DNA of 64,000 nucleotides from Paguma larvata (GCA_030068075.1 CM057826.1:36568211-36632210), one strand, 5' to 3'. Positions 48,590 to 60,809 are shown, counted from the first letter of the stretch. A program made the numbers and translations. The notes: generated by a model from the letters alone, not told the origin.

Positions 48590-48843
48590 ATTCTGAATAT
48601 AGGGGTACCTGGGTGGCTCAATCAGTTAAACATTTGACCCTTGGTTTTGGGTCAGGTCATGATCTCACGGCTTTCTGGGTTCGAGAAACCAGTGGCTCAC
48701 ACGTGGCTCTGCACTGGCAGCATGGAGCCTGCTTGGGATTCTCTCTCTTTCCTCTCTCTCTGCCCCTCCCCCACTCATGCTGCCTCTGTATCTCTCAAAA
48801 TAAATAAATGAACTTAAAAAGAACCACCCTGATTCTGAATATA
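48590..48843 (+). mobile_element. CAN SINE with 12-base target duplication
   Basis: ATTCTGAATATA occurs at 48590-48601 and 48832-48843. The head is GGGGTACCTGGGTGGCTC. The body contains the older 'ggagcctgcttgggattctctc' wording and a tail ending AATAAATGAACTTAAAA. Confidence 0.95.
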
Positions 48844-51670
48844 AATTTTCAGTATCATTATGTGACTTTACCCCACAAGGAAATAATGGAAGATGACAAA
48901 GTTTGGAGAGAAAGCCATGGGTTAAATTCTAGCATGTAGAGCAGGTGTCTTTGAGATATCCAAGGGAAGATGTAGATAGCCAGTTTGATACATATGGAAT
49001 ATAGAGAACTCAGAGCTAAAAAATGGAAATCTCAGAATCATCATCCGAGAGATGGTAATTGAAGTCATAGGCATGGATGAGATATTTTAAAGAGAGAATG
49101 GAACATGAGAGAAGAGTGAAAATTAGCAACAGGCCTTGAGGAATTTCAACATTTAAGAACCAGTAAGAAAAATCTGAAATGGAAAGAAAATTGAGAAGAA
49201 ATGGCAAAAGAGCACAAGAAAAAGTGACAAATGCTCCATTGCCAATGCCAAGGGGAGGGATTTTTGAAAAATGGAAAAACCATTTGAATACAATCAGAAG
49301 ATATAGAGTATTGAGCGAATTAGGGGAAAAACTTGATATACTGCCTTATAGGAAGGTATATAGAACTATTTATAGTTCCAATATACATTGTTCCTGCCTT
49401 ATAGCAAGGAACAGAACTATTTCAAGAGAATAATGAAAATGGATGGAAACCACATTTGAGAGAGTTGAAGTGTAAATAAATGAGAAATATGAAAAGTGAG
49501 TGGAACAACCACTTATTTTTTATTATTAAACATTATAATTAAAGAAGAGAAATTCAATGATAACTACTGGAAGTCTTGTATTGCTGCTCTTACTGTCTTA
49601 GGAGGTAAGGATGTTGAGTTAAAATGGTGCCAGTAGACAAAGAAATAAGACTGAAATAAATAGTTTGAGTTCCCAGGTATGATAGGGCCTTCTTTTTGTC
49701 CAAAGGAGCTTCATGTTAATCTTCAATAGTGGTGTTTAGGGGTAGTAAGGGTATGAAGATGTAGGAAGTTTATTGTTACAGTTTTCAGTCCCTGAGGGTT
49801 TTCTCTGATGCTCATGGCACTTGGGTTACCTATAACTGTGATGACCAGTAGAAATTGTGCAGCAATTCTCAGGTAAGCCTAGCAAGCTTTATCTCTGTCT
49901 CCATCAGAACTAACACAAAATGATTAAGATGAAATTACAGCTTTATTCCTAAATTCTGCTTGTTAGGCTAATTTTCTGCAGACCTAACACAACATAGGTT
50001 ATAAGATGGAAAATCATGTTCTTCATCGAAAAACATGATAAAAACAGGATAATACAACATAGAGAATATGGAGAAGGTACCTTTGACTTTTTCTATTTTT
50101 TCTTAATTCACAGACTTGGACCTTTGCTATGAGTATGTTTCATCTTTTTTTTTTTTTCTCCCATTTTCCATTTTCATGTTTCCAAATCTTCTCTTATCAC
50201 CTGCCCTCAGGAAATTCATCCTTGCTTCTTCAATTTTGTGTTCCTCCCTTCCCTACAATTCTTATATTCAACCTTAGTCTGTTTTTGTGCCTTACAGAAT
50301 AAAGTATTTCAACTTAGTCCAGATGATCATGAAGGCTTTGCTCTATTTGTGTCTTTTGATCTAAAAAGGAAGTGTTATGGCCTGTAGGCAAGAAGCAAGA
50401 GTAAAAGATGATGCTCCCATTCTAGCTTACTTGCCTATCAGGGAGAGCAATGACTAAGTTTTCTCACTTGTTTACCTAAAAATCAAGCACTTCTTACTCC
50501 AGTAGTAATACAGTCTAATCTCATTTGCATAGAATATATTCCTTCTTTGAGCATAATTGTATTTCACTTATGTGGGAAAATAACATGACTATTATTTGCA
50601 AATAATTTTTTTCATGGGTAAGGTATTACCACACTAGTGTAAACTATTCTTTCTTTCTTGGCCCTCCAAATCTCTCCTTACACAGAATGAGGGCAGGGTG
50701 GTCTCCAAACTACTATCTTTCTTAATCTTTGAGAAATTTAGAATGTGTGGGGTCCAGAGAAATGAATGGTGAAAAGACTGGCTATGGAAAAAAGATAGAC
50801 AACATCTCTTAAAGAAGGGAACAAAGAGAAAACATGTGCAAATGTCCAATAATTAAATAACAATTTGAGTGAACATTTTGTCTCATGCTTTCTATTTTCT
50901 GTGTGATGGAGAAAACATGCCCATTTGTTGAGAGTAATTACAGTGGAAGGCAGATTAAGTGTTTTGAAGAGAGTAAAGAAGATTTAAAATAGTTTTTGTT
51001 GTAAGTGCCAAGAGAGTGAGTCAACTGGAAAAACAGTGGAAATTCTGTGATGATTAAGGAACATTTGAGATTGGTAATCATAAATTGACAGTGGTACCAA
51101 TTTATTCTAATCCATAATTTTCTTGAACAGTAATAAACTGAAAATAATAGAAAGTTAGTAAACACTTTTGTTCACTCATGGTTTGGATTTTGCCAAATTA
51201 ATAATCTAAGATAAAGAAGCAAGATTGTTACTGTAATGATAGATCATGGAAACTAAACTGAGTGTGAACAAAAACAAAAGGAGAAGGGGACCAGACTGAT
51301 ATTTTTATCTCTTCTTTTGAAGAAAGTCTCCAAAAACTCAGGAAAAAGTGCCAGTAAGAATATTTGAGCTTTCAAGCTGGAATCATAGGAAAATTTTATC
51401 AGGGAATCTCATGTTCTATTTCAGTTATTTTGGGTCATAGAGTTATTTCTGGCAATGACAGTGTTCAATATGTCACTTTAGTAGTGTGGATGAAGTAAAG
51501 TAAAACAAATCAAGAAACATAGATGTCAGGGTATTGGATGAGTCAGTCCTGTGGATTGAGTCCACAGAAGACAGAGAAAACCTTCATGTGCCAATGTTTA
51601 TACTCTCTGAAGAAGAAGCCAGTGATTCAGTCAGTGATAGAGTGCTACCCCTCTCCCCAAATAAGTTATT
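48844..51670. other. Unassigned DNA, no gene seen
   Basis: About 2.8 kb without a recognisable gene or transposon. Composition is AT-rich with purine-rich patches (49080-49470). Confidence 0.45.
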
Positions 51671-51775
51671 TTTACTTTATTTTATTTACTTATTATTATT
51701 ATTTTTTTTTTAGGTAGGCTCCATGCCCAAGGTGAGGCTCGAACTCATGGCTCTGATATCAAGTGTCAGGTGTTC

Positions 51776-51978
51776 CAGGCACTTGGGTGGCTCAGCTGGT
51801 TAAGCGTCCCACTGTAGCTCAGGTCATGATCTCATGGTTCACAGATTCAAGTCCTGCATGGTACTCTGTGAGGACAACTCAGAGCCTGGAGCCTGCTTTG
51901 GATTCTGGGTCTCCCTCTCTCTCTGCCCCTCCCTGCTTGTACTCTGTCTGTCTGTCCCTCTCTCTCTCAAAAATAAAT
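51776..51978 (+). mobile_element. Inner CAN SINE (feline type), inserted in the outer SINE
   Basis: Head 'ggcacttgggtggctcagctggttaagcgtcc', body 'agcctggagcctgctttggattct', CT-rich run and start of the A-rich tail. Flanks GTCAGGTGTT (51765-51774) and GTCAGATGCTT (52259-52269) are the diverged target duplication within the outer SINE. It lies in the opposite orientation to its host. Confidence 0.9.
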
Positions 51979-52200
51979 ATTATCCTTTCTGTCAGTTGTC
52001 TATTAGGAAGAGGGGAAAAGAAAAAATACACAGAGAGGGAGGGAGACAAAACATAAGAGACTCTCAAAGACTAAGAACAAACTGAGGGGTGAGGAGAGTG
52101 TGGGAGGGGGGAGAGTGGATGATGGGCACAGAGGAGAGCACTTGTTGGGATGAGCACTGGGTGTTATATGGAAACTAATTTGACAATAAATTATTTAAAA
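51979..52200 (+). mobile_element. Carnivore L1 3'-end, inserted in the inner SINE tail
   Basis: 'ataagagactctcaaagactaagaacaaactgaggg', 'tggatgatgggcacagaggagagcacttgttgggatgagcactgggtgttatatggaaactaatttgacaataaatta' is the typical 3' UTR of lineage-specific carnivore L1. It is 5'-truncated. The SINE tail words (ataaataaataaacattaaaaa) resume after it at about 52203, which places the L1 inside the tail. Confidence 0.88.
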
Positions 52201-52309
52201 AAAATAAATAAATAAACATTAAAAAATAAAAAAAAACAAAAACAAAAAAAAAAAACGAGTCAGATGCTTTACTGACCGAGCCAACCAGGCATCCCTTTAC
52301 TTTATTTTA

Positions 52310-53234
52310 AATAGGTGAATTGGGCATAATTTTCTGAAGAAGCAATCAACAACAAGGAGGACACCAATCCCTCCTCTAAGCCACTAGTGAAATCAAAGAA
52401 TTAATACAGGATAACAGAAAACAACACTGAAAAAAAAAACAAAAACAAAAACTAAAACGCTCCAGAGAAAACACTATAAATAAAATAATGTTTTATTTCC
52501 TTTAAAAACAGATTGCTTGTAGTTTAGATAATTAAAAAAATAAACATAAATGAGTATGTTACAGTGAATATAATTTTAAAAGTTATGTTTGTTTTTAGCA
52601 TTCCTAGATTATGTTTCTTCTATGAAAAGATGGAGAAAATCTTCAGGAAGCCTTGAGTAAGAAGTGTCATCTGAGATGCTGTGTGAATGGGGTAGAAATG
52701 CCAGACAAAACCTTCCTTAGTGAGCATATGAAACGCCTAGCTAACCTTAAAGAAGAGACACAGTCAATTAGTTTTTATAGTATGGGTATTGGGGAAGATT
52801 TGTTTAATGATGACACCCTCATTTTACTGAATCAATACTGGGAGTGTTTTACAATGATATGTCTCTCTCCTGTGAGTAATTTACAATAAATAAATCCATA
52901 AATCTATCAAGACAGAAAATAAAGCCCCTTTACTAGTCTAGGAATCTATAAGACATGCATGGTTAAAGCTCAGCAAGAACTTTTGACACCAAAGCTCCAG
53001 GTCAGTAGATAGGTCACTGGACCTCTAGCAGTAAATTTGGGAAGGGCTGTTCAAAATGATTTACTCAGTAAAGATTTGTTTACTGATCATGGTTTTTTCA
53101 TGCATAAATAAGGTATATCAAAAAATGGATTACATTTTTGCAGAAAAAAATCTCCTTGCTTGACATATGCTGTCAGGTTCTATTCCTCTTAGATGTTGTG
53201 TGTTTACATTCTACAGTTCAGTGTCTGTGTCATA
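52310..53234. other. Unassigned DNA
   Basis: No gene is called. A 78-codon plus-strand frame (52653-52889) has an unremarkable composition and no recognised family. 52620-52720 reads like a diverged interspersed repeat. Confidence 0.4.
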
Positions 53235-53465
53235 ATCCAGACACTACTAACTAGTTCTGTGACCTTGAACAATTTAATCTCTCCATGCCTCAGTTTCCTT
53301 ATTTATAAAATGAGGCAATAATAGCACTTGCTTATATATAATTTTGAGAATTACATAAATTAGTCTGTGCATAATACTTAAAGCTGAAAAGAAATTCCAG
53401 GCATAGAGTAAGCACTCAGTAGCTATAAACTATTACCATTACATTATTGTCATTATTAGAAATAG
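53235..53465 (+). mobile_element. MIR SINE remnant, well preserved
   Basis: 'actaactagttctgtgaccttgaacaatttaatctctccatgcctcagtttccttatttataaaatgaggcaataatagcac', then 'aggcatagagtaagcactcagtagctataaactattacc' follow the MIR consensus almost throughout. Confidence 0.92.
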
Positions 53466-53949
53466 TAAGATGATCAGGGTAGCAATATTACAAATAATAT
53501 TTCAGGCACAAAAAAGAAGTAAGTGTTTTTACTTTTAGTAAAATAACTGATTTTTATGCCCTTCACTGAAATTTCTACAAATCAATATATCAATTTTTAA
53601 ATCAGGTTATTGATCTTTCAGTAATATTCAGAAATACAATGTAAGAGAAAATGTTCAATTTTCTATTTTTTTTTAAAAGTAAAAAGATTGGATGGGCCTA
53701 GGAATTGATTTTCTACTTAAAAAAATTGTGTTGAAATTACAAATGATCCATCTACATGGATTCTTTGGGCTTTGTGACTATTTGGGGACATTTGTCATCT
53801 TCCTCTTCCTCACTCAACCTTAAGTCCTTGATTTCATTTATCCAAACCATATAGATGTGTTAGTATATCTCTAACAAAAGCATGATTGGCAGTATTTAAT
53901 TTTAATTATGTTCATTCTTTCTTTCAGCAACCTGAAACTATCACTGCAC
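53466..53949. other. Unassigned DNA
   Basis: No gene or repeat was recognised. Confidence 0.4.
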
Positions 53950-54150
53950 TGAATGATAGTAAAAACATTCATTTAGTATTCACTCTATGTCAGGCCCTAT
54001 TTTAAACTATCTCATGGACAAGACACCATTAAAATCTTACATTACAAATGGAAAGACAAAGAGGTGAAATAAGTTACCCAAATATGTAGAGCCACTAAAT
54101 GGTAAAGGTAAAATGTCAGTCTTCCTTCAGGAAATCGGACTCTAAGCAAA
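53950..54150 (-). mobile_element. MIR SINE remnant
   Basis: Antisense order: 'attcactctatgtcaggccctattttaaac', 'ttacaaatggaaagacaaagaggtgaaataagttacccaaa', 'agccactaaatggtaaagg'. Confidence 0.82.
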
Positions 54151-54839
54151 CTTTTAGGAGATGCAATTCACCATTGGCCCCAAGTCTCTCAATCCATCTT
54201 TGCCTAGTATACTACTGTAAGCTTCTCCATCCTCTGATCCTGAGCCGTCCTCTGGTAGCTAGTCACAAAGGCAAACTAGTCAAGGCAACTACACTGTGAT
54301 TGCCATGTAAGATCTTTCTTCTCAAGGGAGGCTGGTAGGCTTGCTGCAATAGGTGGTAAGCCTCACTCCTGGGTTCTTTAACTAGTGTGCAACCTACTGA
54401 GTGTGAAGCCATTATATGGCCCATCATGTCACCTGTACAGAACAATGTCCATGATGGGAAAAAATGTCACAATGGTGATGCTTTTAGTGTTTGAGCTGCT
54501 GTGAGCAATGAATAGATCATATCACTACCCTGATCTATTGGGACTCATTATCTACTTTTAGCACCTTTGAAGTTGTGGTATATCAACCTGCTTGTTTGCT
54601 TAGTTTTCTCCTTTGGAGTCTTCTTGTCCCTTGCCATCTTCTATAAGGTTAATGTTCTTCCTTGACAAATATATATTAATCACTAATACTCCTGCCTCTC
54701 AAATTTATCCACTGGGTCGTTAGCTCTTCTTCCCATTGCTAATCACCTCTGACTCTTTGAGTGAGGGAGAAATTTCATCCAGGATCAAATTCACTGGATG
54801 AAAAATATTTCATTCCACATTTTATATGTTCATAAGATT
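54151..54839. other. Unassigned DNA
   Basis: No gene is seen. The stretch may contain the upstream part of the LINE-2 copy that follows. Confidence 0.4.
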
Positions 54840-54985
54840 TATATATTTTTTAGCATATTACAGTATATTCTTTGAGGCAAGGCTATCTATACTTTATTTT
54901 TGTAACATCAAGCGCTAGTATATTTCATGATATATAAAAGATACTCTATGCATGTATGTTGAATGAATGAATAAAAAATTAATGA
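54840..54985 (+). mobile_element. LINE-2 3' end remnant
   Basis: 'actttatttttgtaacatcaagcgctagtatatttcatgatatataaaagatactc', then 'tgtatgttgaatgaatgaataaa' match the L2 3' end order (…agcgcctagcacagtgcc…ttgaatgaatgaa). Confidence 0.7.
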
Positions 54986-55184
54986 ATGAGCAATTGAAGT
55001 ACTCATTCTTTCAATACAACAATTGATTTTTCCTACTTGGGCAAATGCTCCATTATCACTTTTTACTTCTTCTACCTACTTAGAGCAGAATGGGTCTCCC
55101 CCGTTGAAATGTCTTTCTTCTGAGAGGCACTGTATAAAGTAAAAGTGTACTCATTAGCATTCAGTCATTCTGCATGTGTTCTTT

Positions 55185-55390
55185 CTGAAAGGCAATGTGA
55201 CACTGTATAATAATACCCTTAAGCTCCAGGACTAATTAGTAGAATTCTAATCATAGATTTGCTACTAACTAAACAGCTCATTTGATTTTTCCAAACTGCA
55301 AGAGACTCATCTTTTAAAATGAAGCTATTAATATTTGCTTTATGTCACAGATGTATTAATCTATGCAAATAAGTTGCAAAGAATTTGGCT
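55185..55390 (+). mobile_element. MIR SINE remnant
   Basis: 'agctccaggactaat', 'gctactaactaaacagctcatttgatttttccaaactgcaagagactcatcttttaaaatgaagctattaatatttgc' follow MIR with strong divergence. Confidence 0.65.
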
Positions 55391-56261
55391 GCAAGTAAGA
55401 GAATGGCCAGTTTATAATAGTTTGAACAATGAGATATATTGTCTCAAATAAAAAGGAATTAGGAGGAAGTAAGGCTCCACGTTGTATTAATTCAGTAACT
55501 TGACAATATAATTGGGGTCATTGAGAAAGTGGTCTTTCCCTTTTCCCCACTGAAGGAAAAAATCCTGAGTATGGCTCTTTAATCTAACTCTATGGTACCA
55601 AAGGGCTTCTGTGGTTCTATGTCCCATGTGCAGACATGACAGCATCTGGAAGCCAATAAGGAGGCTATTTCCTTTTTAATGTATTTTTAAGGTTGAAGAA
55701 AATAAATCCCACTGATTGCCCTCATGTTTGATTGTCAAAGGAATAAGACCACCATGACTTTTCCTTATAGCAATGGTTCTTAAGTTTTACGTATACTGAT
55801 TCAGTCCTTTCTACTTCTGCTTCTTCTAAGTTCTGCATTTACATTATATTATACATTGTACACAGGTGACCAAAGTTGTAAATAAATGCCAATAGATTTA
55901 TTTTCAGAGATCTAATCTTAATTGAGTATTATAAAGACGGTTAAGTACAGGCTCTTTATAATCTTATTGAAGAATTACTCACCAACAGTAACACAGTGTC
56001 AAGTCAAAATTATCTCATGGCAAGGTATAAAGCTCCTAATCAATATCAAAGTCTACCACGGTGAAAACAATTAACTCAATGCTGACACTATCCTCTGATT
56101 TCTACCAATAAACTTTCTACCATTTCTACCATTAAACTTTTGATATCAGTAATATTTTTGCTTCTAATGTGTAGCTAGTGTTGCTATTCTAAAAACTGTA
56201 ACAGCATCCATTGGTCGATTTCCTATATGCATTTGTGATCCTACTGGGCAGGCTCGATTTC
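55391..56261. other. Unassigned AT-rich DNA
   Basis: No gene or clear repeat was recognised. Confidence 0.4.
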
Positions 56262-56467
56262 CTTTTTTTTTAATGTTTATTTATTTTGAAAGAGATAGAG
56301 AGTAAGCGAGGGAGGGGCAGAGAGAGAGGGGGTCAGAGAATCCCAAGCAAGCTCCACACCAACAGCATGGAGCCCGGTGCGGGGCTTGAACTTAAGAAAT
56401 GTGAGATGATGACCTAAGCAGAAACCAAGAGTCGGATGCTTAACTGACTGAGCCAGCCAGTGGCCCT
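56262..56467 (-). mobile_element. CAN SINE
   Basis: Left tail (tttttttttaatgtttatttattttg), body 'gagaatcccaagcaagctccacacc', right head 'gactgagccagccagtggccc'. The body wording is of an older subtype. No clear target duplication. Confidence 0.92.
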
Positions 56468-56558
56468 CGCCCTATTCTTTCACCTGCTGCCACATCTTAT
56501 AGGAAAATGTAGCTCCTGCAAAAAATAAGGCAGTAAAAAATGAATTCATAAATGTAGA

Positions 56559-57035
56559 AAAAAACCTTTTACTAGAGATCCACCGATTGGGCAGTATTCA
56601 CACAAGACCATGAAGAAAATGGCCTAGGTCTTCACAGAGATGTATGACACGTGGCCTGGGTGACAACTTTCCAGGTGAACAAGCACTTGTGCAAGGGGAT
56701 CACCATTATTCTCAGCAAGAACGTCCACAGGATAGCACACTGTGTCACATATCTGAGGAAGGGGCTTCAGAGTGGCCTCATGGAATTACCTCCATTTTGT
56801 TGCAGAAGAAGGAGAGAGAAAGGAAAAATTATGTTCTTGAGTCTCAGCCCTGGATCAGGAAATTGTTTAAGCAGATTCTGACACTAAGGAAATACTGAAC
56901 TTCGGAAATACTGAACTCTGTCCGACCATCGGGTTACTTTCAGCCTACAGTTGGAGTGGATTTTAAACACCATATGGAGCTATTTGAACTTTCTGCTATA
57001 CCATAATGTGGTCAATAAACCTGGGACAACAACAA
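56559..57035 (+). pseudogene. RPS17 pseudogene: Processed pseudogene of ribosomal protein S17 (eS17)
   Basis: The parent encodes a small-subunit ribosomal protein of 135 residues. This intronless copy runs from the parent's 5' UTR (cctttta…, about 56564) to its poly(A) signal AATAAA at 57014-57019. The start region (attgggcagtattcacacaag, about 56586) has an inserted base and no ATG. Recognisable blocks occur in shifting frames: TKTMKK near 56601-56618, VSALDQEIV near 56841-56867, and QPTVGVDFK near 56942-56968. The stop TGA is at 56985-56987. Several in-frame stops and frameshifts, plus a local rearrangement at 56888-56916, make it non-functional. Flanks CATAAATGTAGA (56547-56558) and CATAAAAGTAGA (57036-57047) are the target duplication, so L1 machinery inserted it. 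The short 76- and 84-codon frames inside it are by-products. Confidence 0.95.
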
Positions 57036-57047
57036 CATAAAAGTAGA

Positions 57048-58330
57048 TTGAGAAGCAAATCTAGCTCTGTCCAAAATACTGACCCAGTGTAACCCTTCTT
57101 TTGGCAAAGATACAACACAGAACCATTGTGTTTAATGAATAGCAAATGTTGACTGGGCCATACAAGTTCAAAATGGACAGAAAAAGGAGAGCAGAAGCAG
57201 TGAAAAAGGAAGTTCAAGATCTGGTCCCAAAAAGATAAGTCAGAAAAATATAATTGCTCTTGTACAATTGCATGTGTGAGTATGTGTAGGTATACATGCA
57301 ATTGTACATGAGCATATATACACATACATATGAGCATATACATAAGTGTGCATATACATATATATGCACCTGTATATATTCATATTCATATACATATATA
57401 AAAATAAATTTATGAATAGACTTATTAATAAATGATTGTGTTTGATAGAAGTGATCTGGTTCCCGTTTGAGAGGCTAAATGAGAGATATATGTACGGTAA
57501 AATCAATTGGTGGTTAGTGGCAAAAACAAAGAAAAGCTGTGCAACAGGTTCCTGATGGGTCGCTAGAGAAGAGAAGTGTTTTGCAAGGCCGAGTCATGAG
57601 GAAGTGCTCATTAGCTACATGAATGGAACTAGAGGAAGTTTTGAATATTAACTCCTGGATCTTATTCATGAAGAATATGATCCAGAGAAGAGGCTAAATG
57701 CATATACAGGATTAACTCAAATGGCCATACTCAAGATATGAAACAAAATACAAAGGACTAGATAATCCATGCCATTTTCATTTGCACTGCTCCCAAATGC
57801 ACCTTTCAGTTTCATCATTCTATTAAGCTGGCAACGTGGCTTCTCCTCTTTCCCTTAATTCTCTATCATCCTTTAAATTCATTGCTTCACTTGAAGAAAC
57901 ATGAGTCTGTTTCTTGCAATGGAATAAAGTCCAAGTAACTATAAAACATCACACTTTTCATTTACTTTATACTTTCAGAAAAAAAAATTCTTATATAACT
58001 ACATATATCGATGATGATAATTATTCATAGAATCACAAAAATAGAAATAGAATTATAAATTTATATTTTCCAGTTCAATTTTCAAGAAAGAAAGAACCCA
58101 TTCTCCCAGTGTAATAGTGTCTATACTGTAAGATCAGTTATCTTACAAGGGTATGTGTTATTGTTTCACAATGATAATATTTAAGAAGTTCTAAGATATG
58201 CCTTATTAAAATTCTATCCCAAAATTGTCATTAAAATATATGAAAAAATGATGCATTACTTAAAATTTAAATAACACTGAAGTCCACACATAAAACATTA
58301 CAAGAAATATATGAAGGTAAGAAATTAATC
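57048..58330. other. Unassigned DNA with a cryptic TA/CA-rich array
   Basis: No gene is seen. 57270-57402 is a scrambled array of CATATA, TGTATA and GCATATA units. The 115- and 88-codon minus-strand frames across this are composition artefacts. Confidence 0.5.
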
Positions 58331-58447
58331 CATGAATTCATGTATTAGGGTTCTCCAGAGGAACACAAACAATAGGATATATATGTGTATGTCTATACCT
58401 ATATCCATATCTATCTATATCTATACCTATATCTATATCTATATCCG
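58331..58447. repeat. (CTATAT)n hexanucleotide array behind a repeat-like motif
   Basis: 'gtattagggttctccagaggaacacaaacaataggat' (58343-58379) is a very common mammalian interspersed word that is usually followed by an AT-rich simple repeat; I cannot name the family. Here it is followed by CTATAT/CTATAC/CATATC units to 58447. Confidence 0.75.
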
Positions 58448-60490
58448 AAGGAAGAGATCAAGACAGAAAAGTAAGCATACTATAATAGGTTTATGATACA
58501 AATTAGAAAACTCACCGACTGACCATGTTGTTTTGGAGGGTCTTTAGGACATTTGGTTTACCAAGGCAATAAAGAATGCACTAATGAAAGTGGCATGAGC
58601 ATAGTTTAAAATCTCTGTGCTATGTATATTGAGATGCTATTACAGGAAGAGTCTCTCTGGTAATAATGGAGATGATGCAGTCTTGAAATAGCAGAGGTGA
58701 GATGGCAGCATTTAACTGTCTGAACCAAGATGAGTGTAAATAATGCAATGAGTAGCAAAGTTGGGAGGGCACACAGGGGTGCGTGACACCCAGAGTTCTA
58801 TGAAGATGGCTCATAAAATATAGAAAGACAGCTAAGAAATATATATAATATATATAATCAATTAATAAACATAATCAAAACATATTAAGAATGAGATTAG
58901 CAATGCCAAATGTCTTTTTCAGTTACCAGACTAAGCCAGTTCTTAGATCCGTAATCTATTGACTTGAGCTGGATCTCCATGAGGAAGGATCCTGTGGTAC
59001 TAGAGCAAGTACATACCACAGTGATTTCTCAAGTCTTTCTGAAAAGAGTAATTACACACTGAAAGAGGGGGTACACAGGTCCTTGGAGGATTGTAGGATA
59101 AAAGATTCAAGTTTATGCTAATATTCAAGGAAGCAGTGCCATCATGTCTCCTTCTTGTAGGGGTAGACATGGGTCGGGAAACAAATAAAGCCCTTATTCA
59201 GGTCCATTTCACAACAGGTCTATTGATACCACATATATCTTTGGTCAGTGGGATGCTGGCTAATATTTACAAACTGGTTTGCTGAGGAGGAAGAAAAAAA
59301 CTGTATTCTTTATAGCAGTTGTTTGTTTCCACGGTGTAAATCCTCCCAGCATTACTGATTTCAAGGTCTCAACATGAGGACACGAATTTGGAAAGAGGTG
59401 TGTGTGATGGGTTCGTGTGAGCCAGCATAAGCCAGCTCCAGCACACCATGGCACATGGTGCTCCTTTCCTCAGATCACAAATACATGATTGAAATGGACA
59501 TACTTAACAGTTGGAAGAAAACTCATATCAGTTCTTTCACTATACAGCAAGAGTTACTGTGGTAGGGAAGAATCCCCACCTCCCCCAACCAATATAATAA
59601 ATTAGAAAATAATACTTGTCCTTGGATATGGGGTGAGTTAGCAGTGATAACACTACCTTCAAATACCTGAAGAATGAAGGGGTGGTGGCTCTTGTGTGAC
59701 ATAGATTGGGTTTTCTCGAACAAGGTTGAAATGGAGTTTTGTGTAATATGTTTATGAGTTATCAGCACCCATGAAAGAAGGATGAAGTTCATCTAGGCAG
59801 AAGTCAAAATTCAATGCAGAACTGATCAAATTTTGGCCAATCCTGCTCAGAGTTCTGGAGTTAGTATGTTTGTCAGAGTGTCCCATGTTGGATTAATTTT
59901 TTGGCCTTTTGTACCCTACCTTGATCATTTATTGGATGGGCGTGACTCCAGCAAAGCAATTCTCTGAAGCTAAGGAAGACACTGAGGGTCCTCAAAACTG
60001 AATACTTTCTACTCAACACACTCCATGCAGACAGGTAGGCAGCAAGTTCTTCCTCAAAAGGGATCTGGATGGCACATCTCTGTATTAATCTTTATATCTT
60101 AATTCCCACTTAATTGACCAATCAGAAATCTGCAAAATCCTCATGAATCATGGTGCATAATGGTAGCCAATTGAAAACTAAGCCAATGAATAGTAAAGTA
60201 AAATTACAATACTTGAGAGGCCTTTGTGGCAGCCATAAAAATACACCTCTCAGATCTTCTGCTTCGGGAACCATAACTGACTGATAGCATTGACCATTTC
60301 CTTTTCGAATCCACTACTGTGTTTACATTGAGTCCATTTTCCCACAAACTGCTCCCAGTCAATGATTGACGACAGTAAGGGTAGTAATGTAGTCTCATTC
60401 CTGCAAGATGCAAGATCCTTTAGTTAACAACTGTGGCCTGAGGACTTCACATCAGCCTAGCCAAAACCTTTCTGAGATGGTGGTGTGGTC
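58448..60490. other. Unassigned DNA
   Basis: About 2 kb with balanced to AT-rich composition and no gene recognised. Part may continue the repeat that starts at 58343. Frames of 64-89 codons on the minus strand have no known motifs. Confidence 0.4.
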
Positions 60491-60800
60491 TGAAATGATT
60501 CCTACCTGTGGTAGGACAAATAATGCTCCCCCAAAGATTTCTGTACTGTAATCCTCAGAACCTATTAATATGTTGCCAAACATGGGATATCAATTGGCCT
60601 AGTGACTAAAATTGTCCATCATGAGCTGAATTCTGTCAGACCTACCAAGTTACGATGTTGGTAGGTCCAACAGCAATTTTAAAGTGGAGGCATTACACTT
60701 GGAATCAAGCTTGAGAAGGTTCTCATGGTACATGTAAGCTCACATGACAAGGTAGACCAGAACCCCTATCATCTGCTACAACTGAAATGATACTTCTTCC
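60491..60800. mobile_element. Diverged interspersed repeat, family uncertain
   Basis: 'ggacaaataatgctcccccaaagatttctgtactgtaatcctcagaacctattaatatgttgcc' is the opening of a widespread mammalian repeat, possibly a MaLR-related LTR. The remainder is diverged. Confidence 0.45.
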
Positions 60801-60809
60801 TTGGTTTAT

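Larger units (their letters stand above)
51671..52309 (-). mobile_element. Outer CAN SINE, split by a nested insertion
   Basis: TTTACTTTATTTTA at 51671-51684 and 52296-52309 is a perfect 14-base target duplication. The left part (51685-51775) has the tail and 'gtaggctccatgcccaaggtgaggctcgaactcatgg'. The right part (52257-52295) has the rest of the head ('cagatgctttactgaccgagccaaccaggcatccc'). Between them lies a second SINE plus an L1 3' end. Confidence 0.93.

Noticed and set aside
52653..52889. 78-codon plus-strand frame
   Set aside because: No recognisable family. It lies in a segment that resembles a decayed interspersed repeat, and there are no splice or promoter signals to support it.
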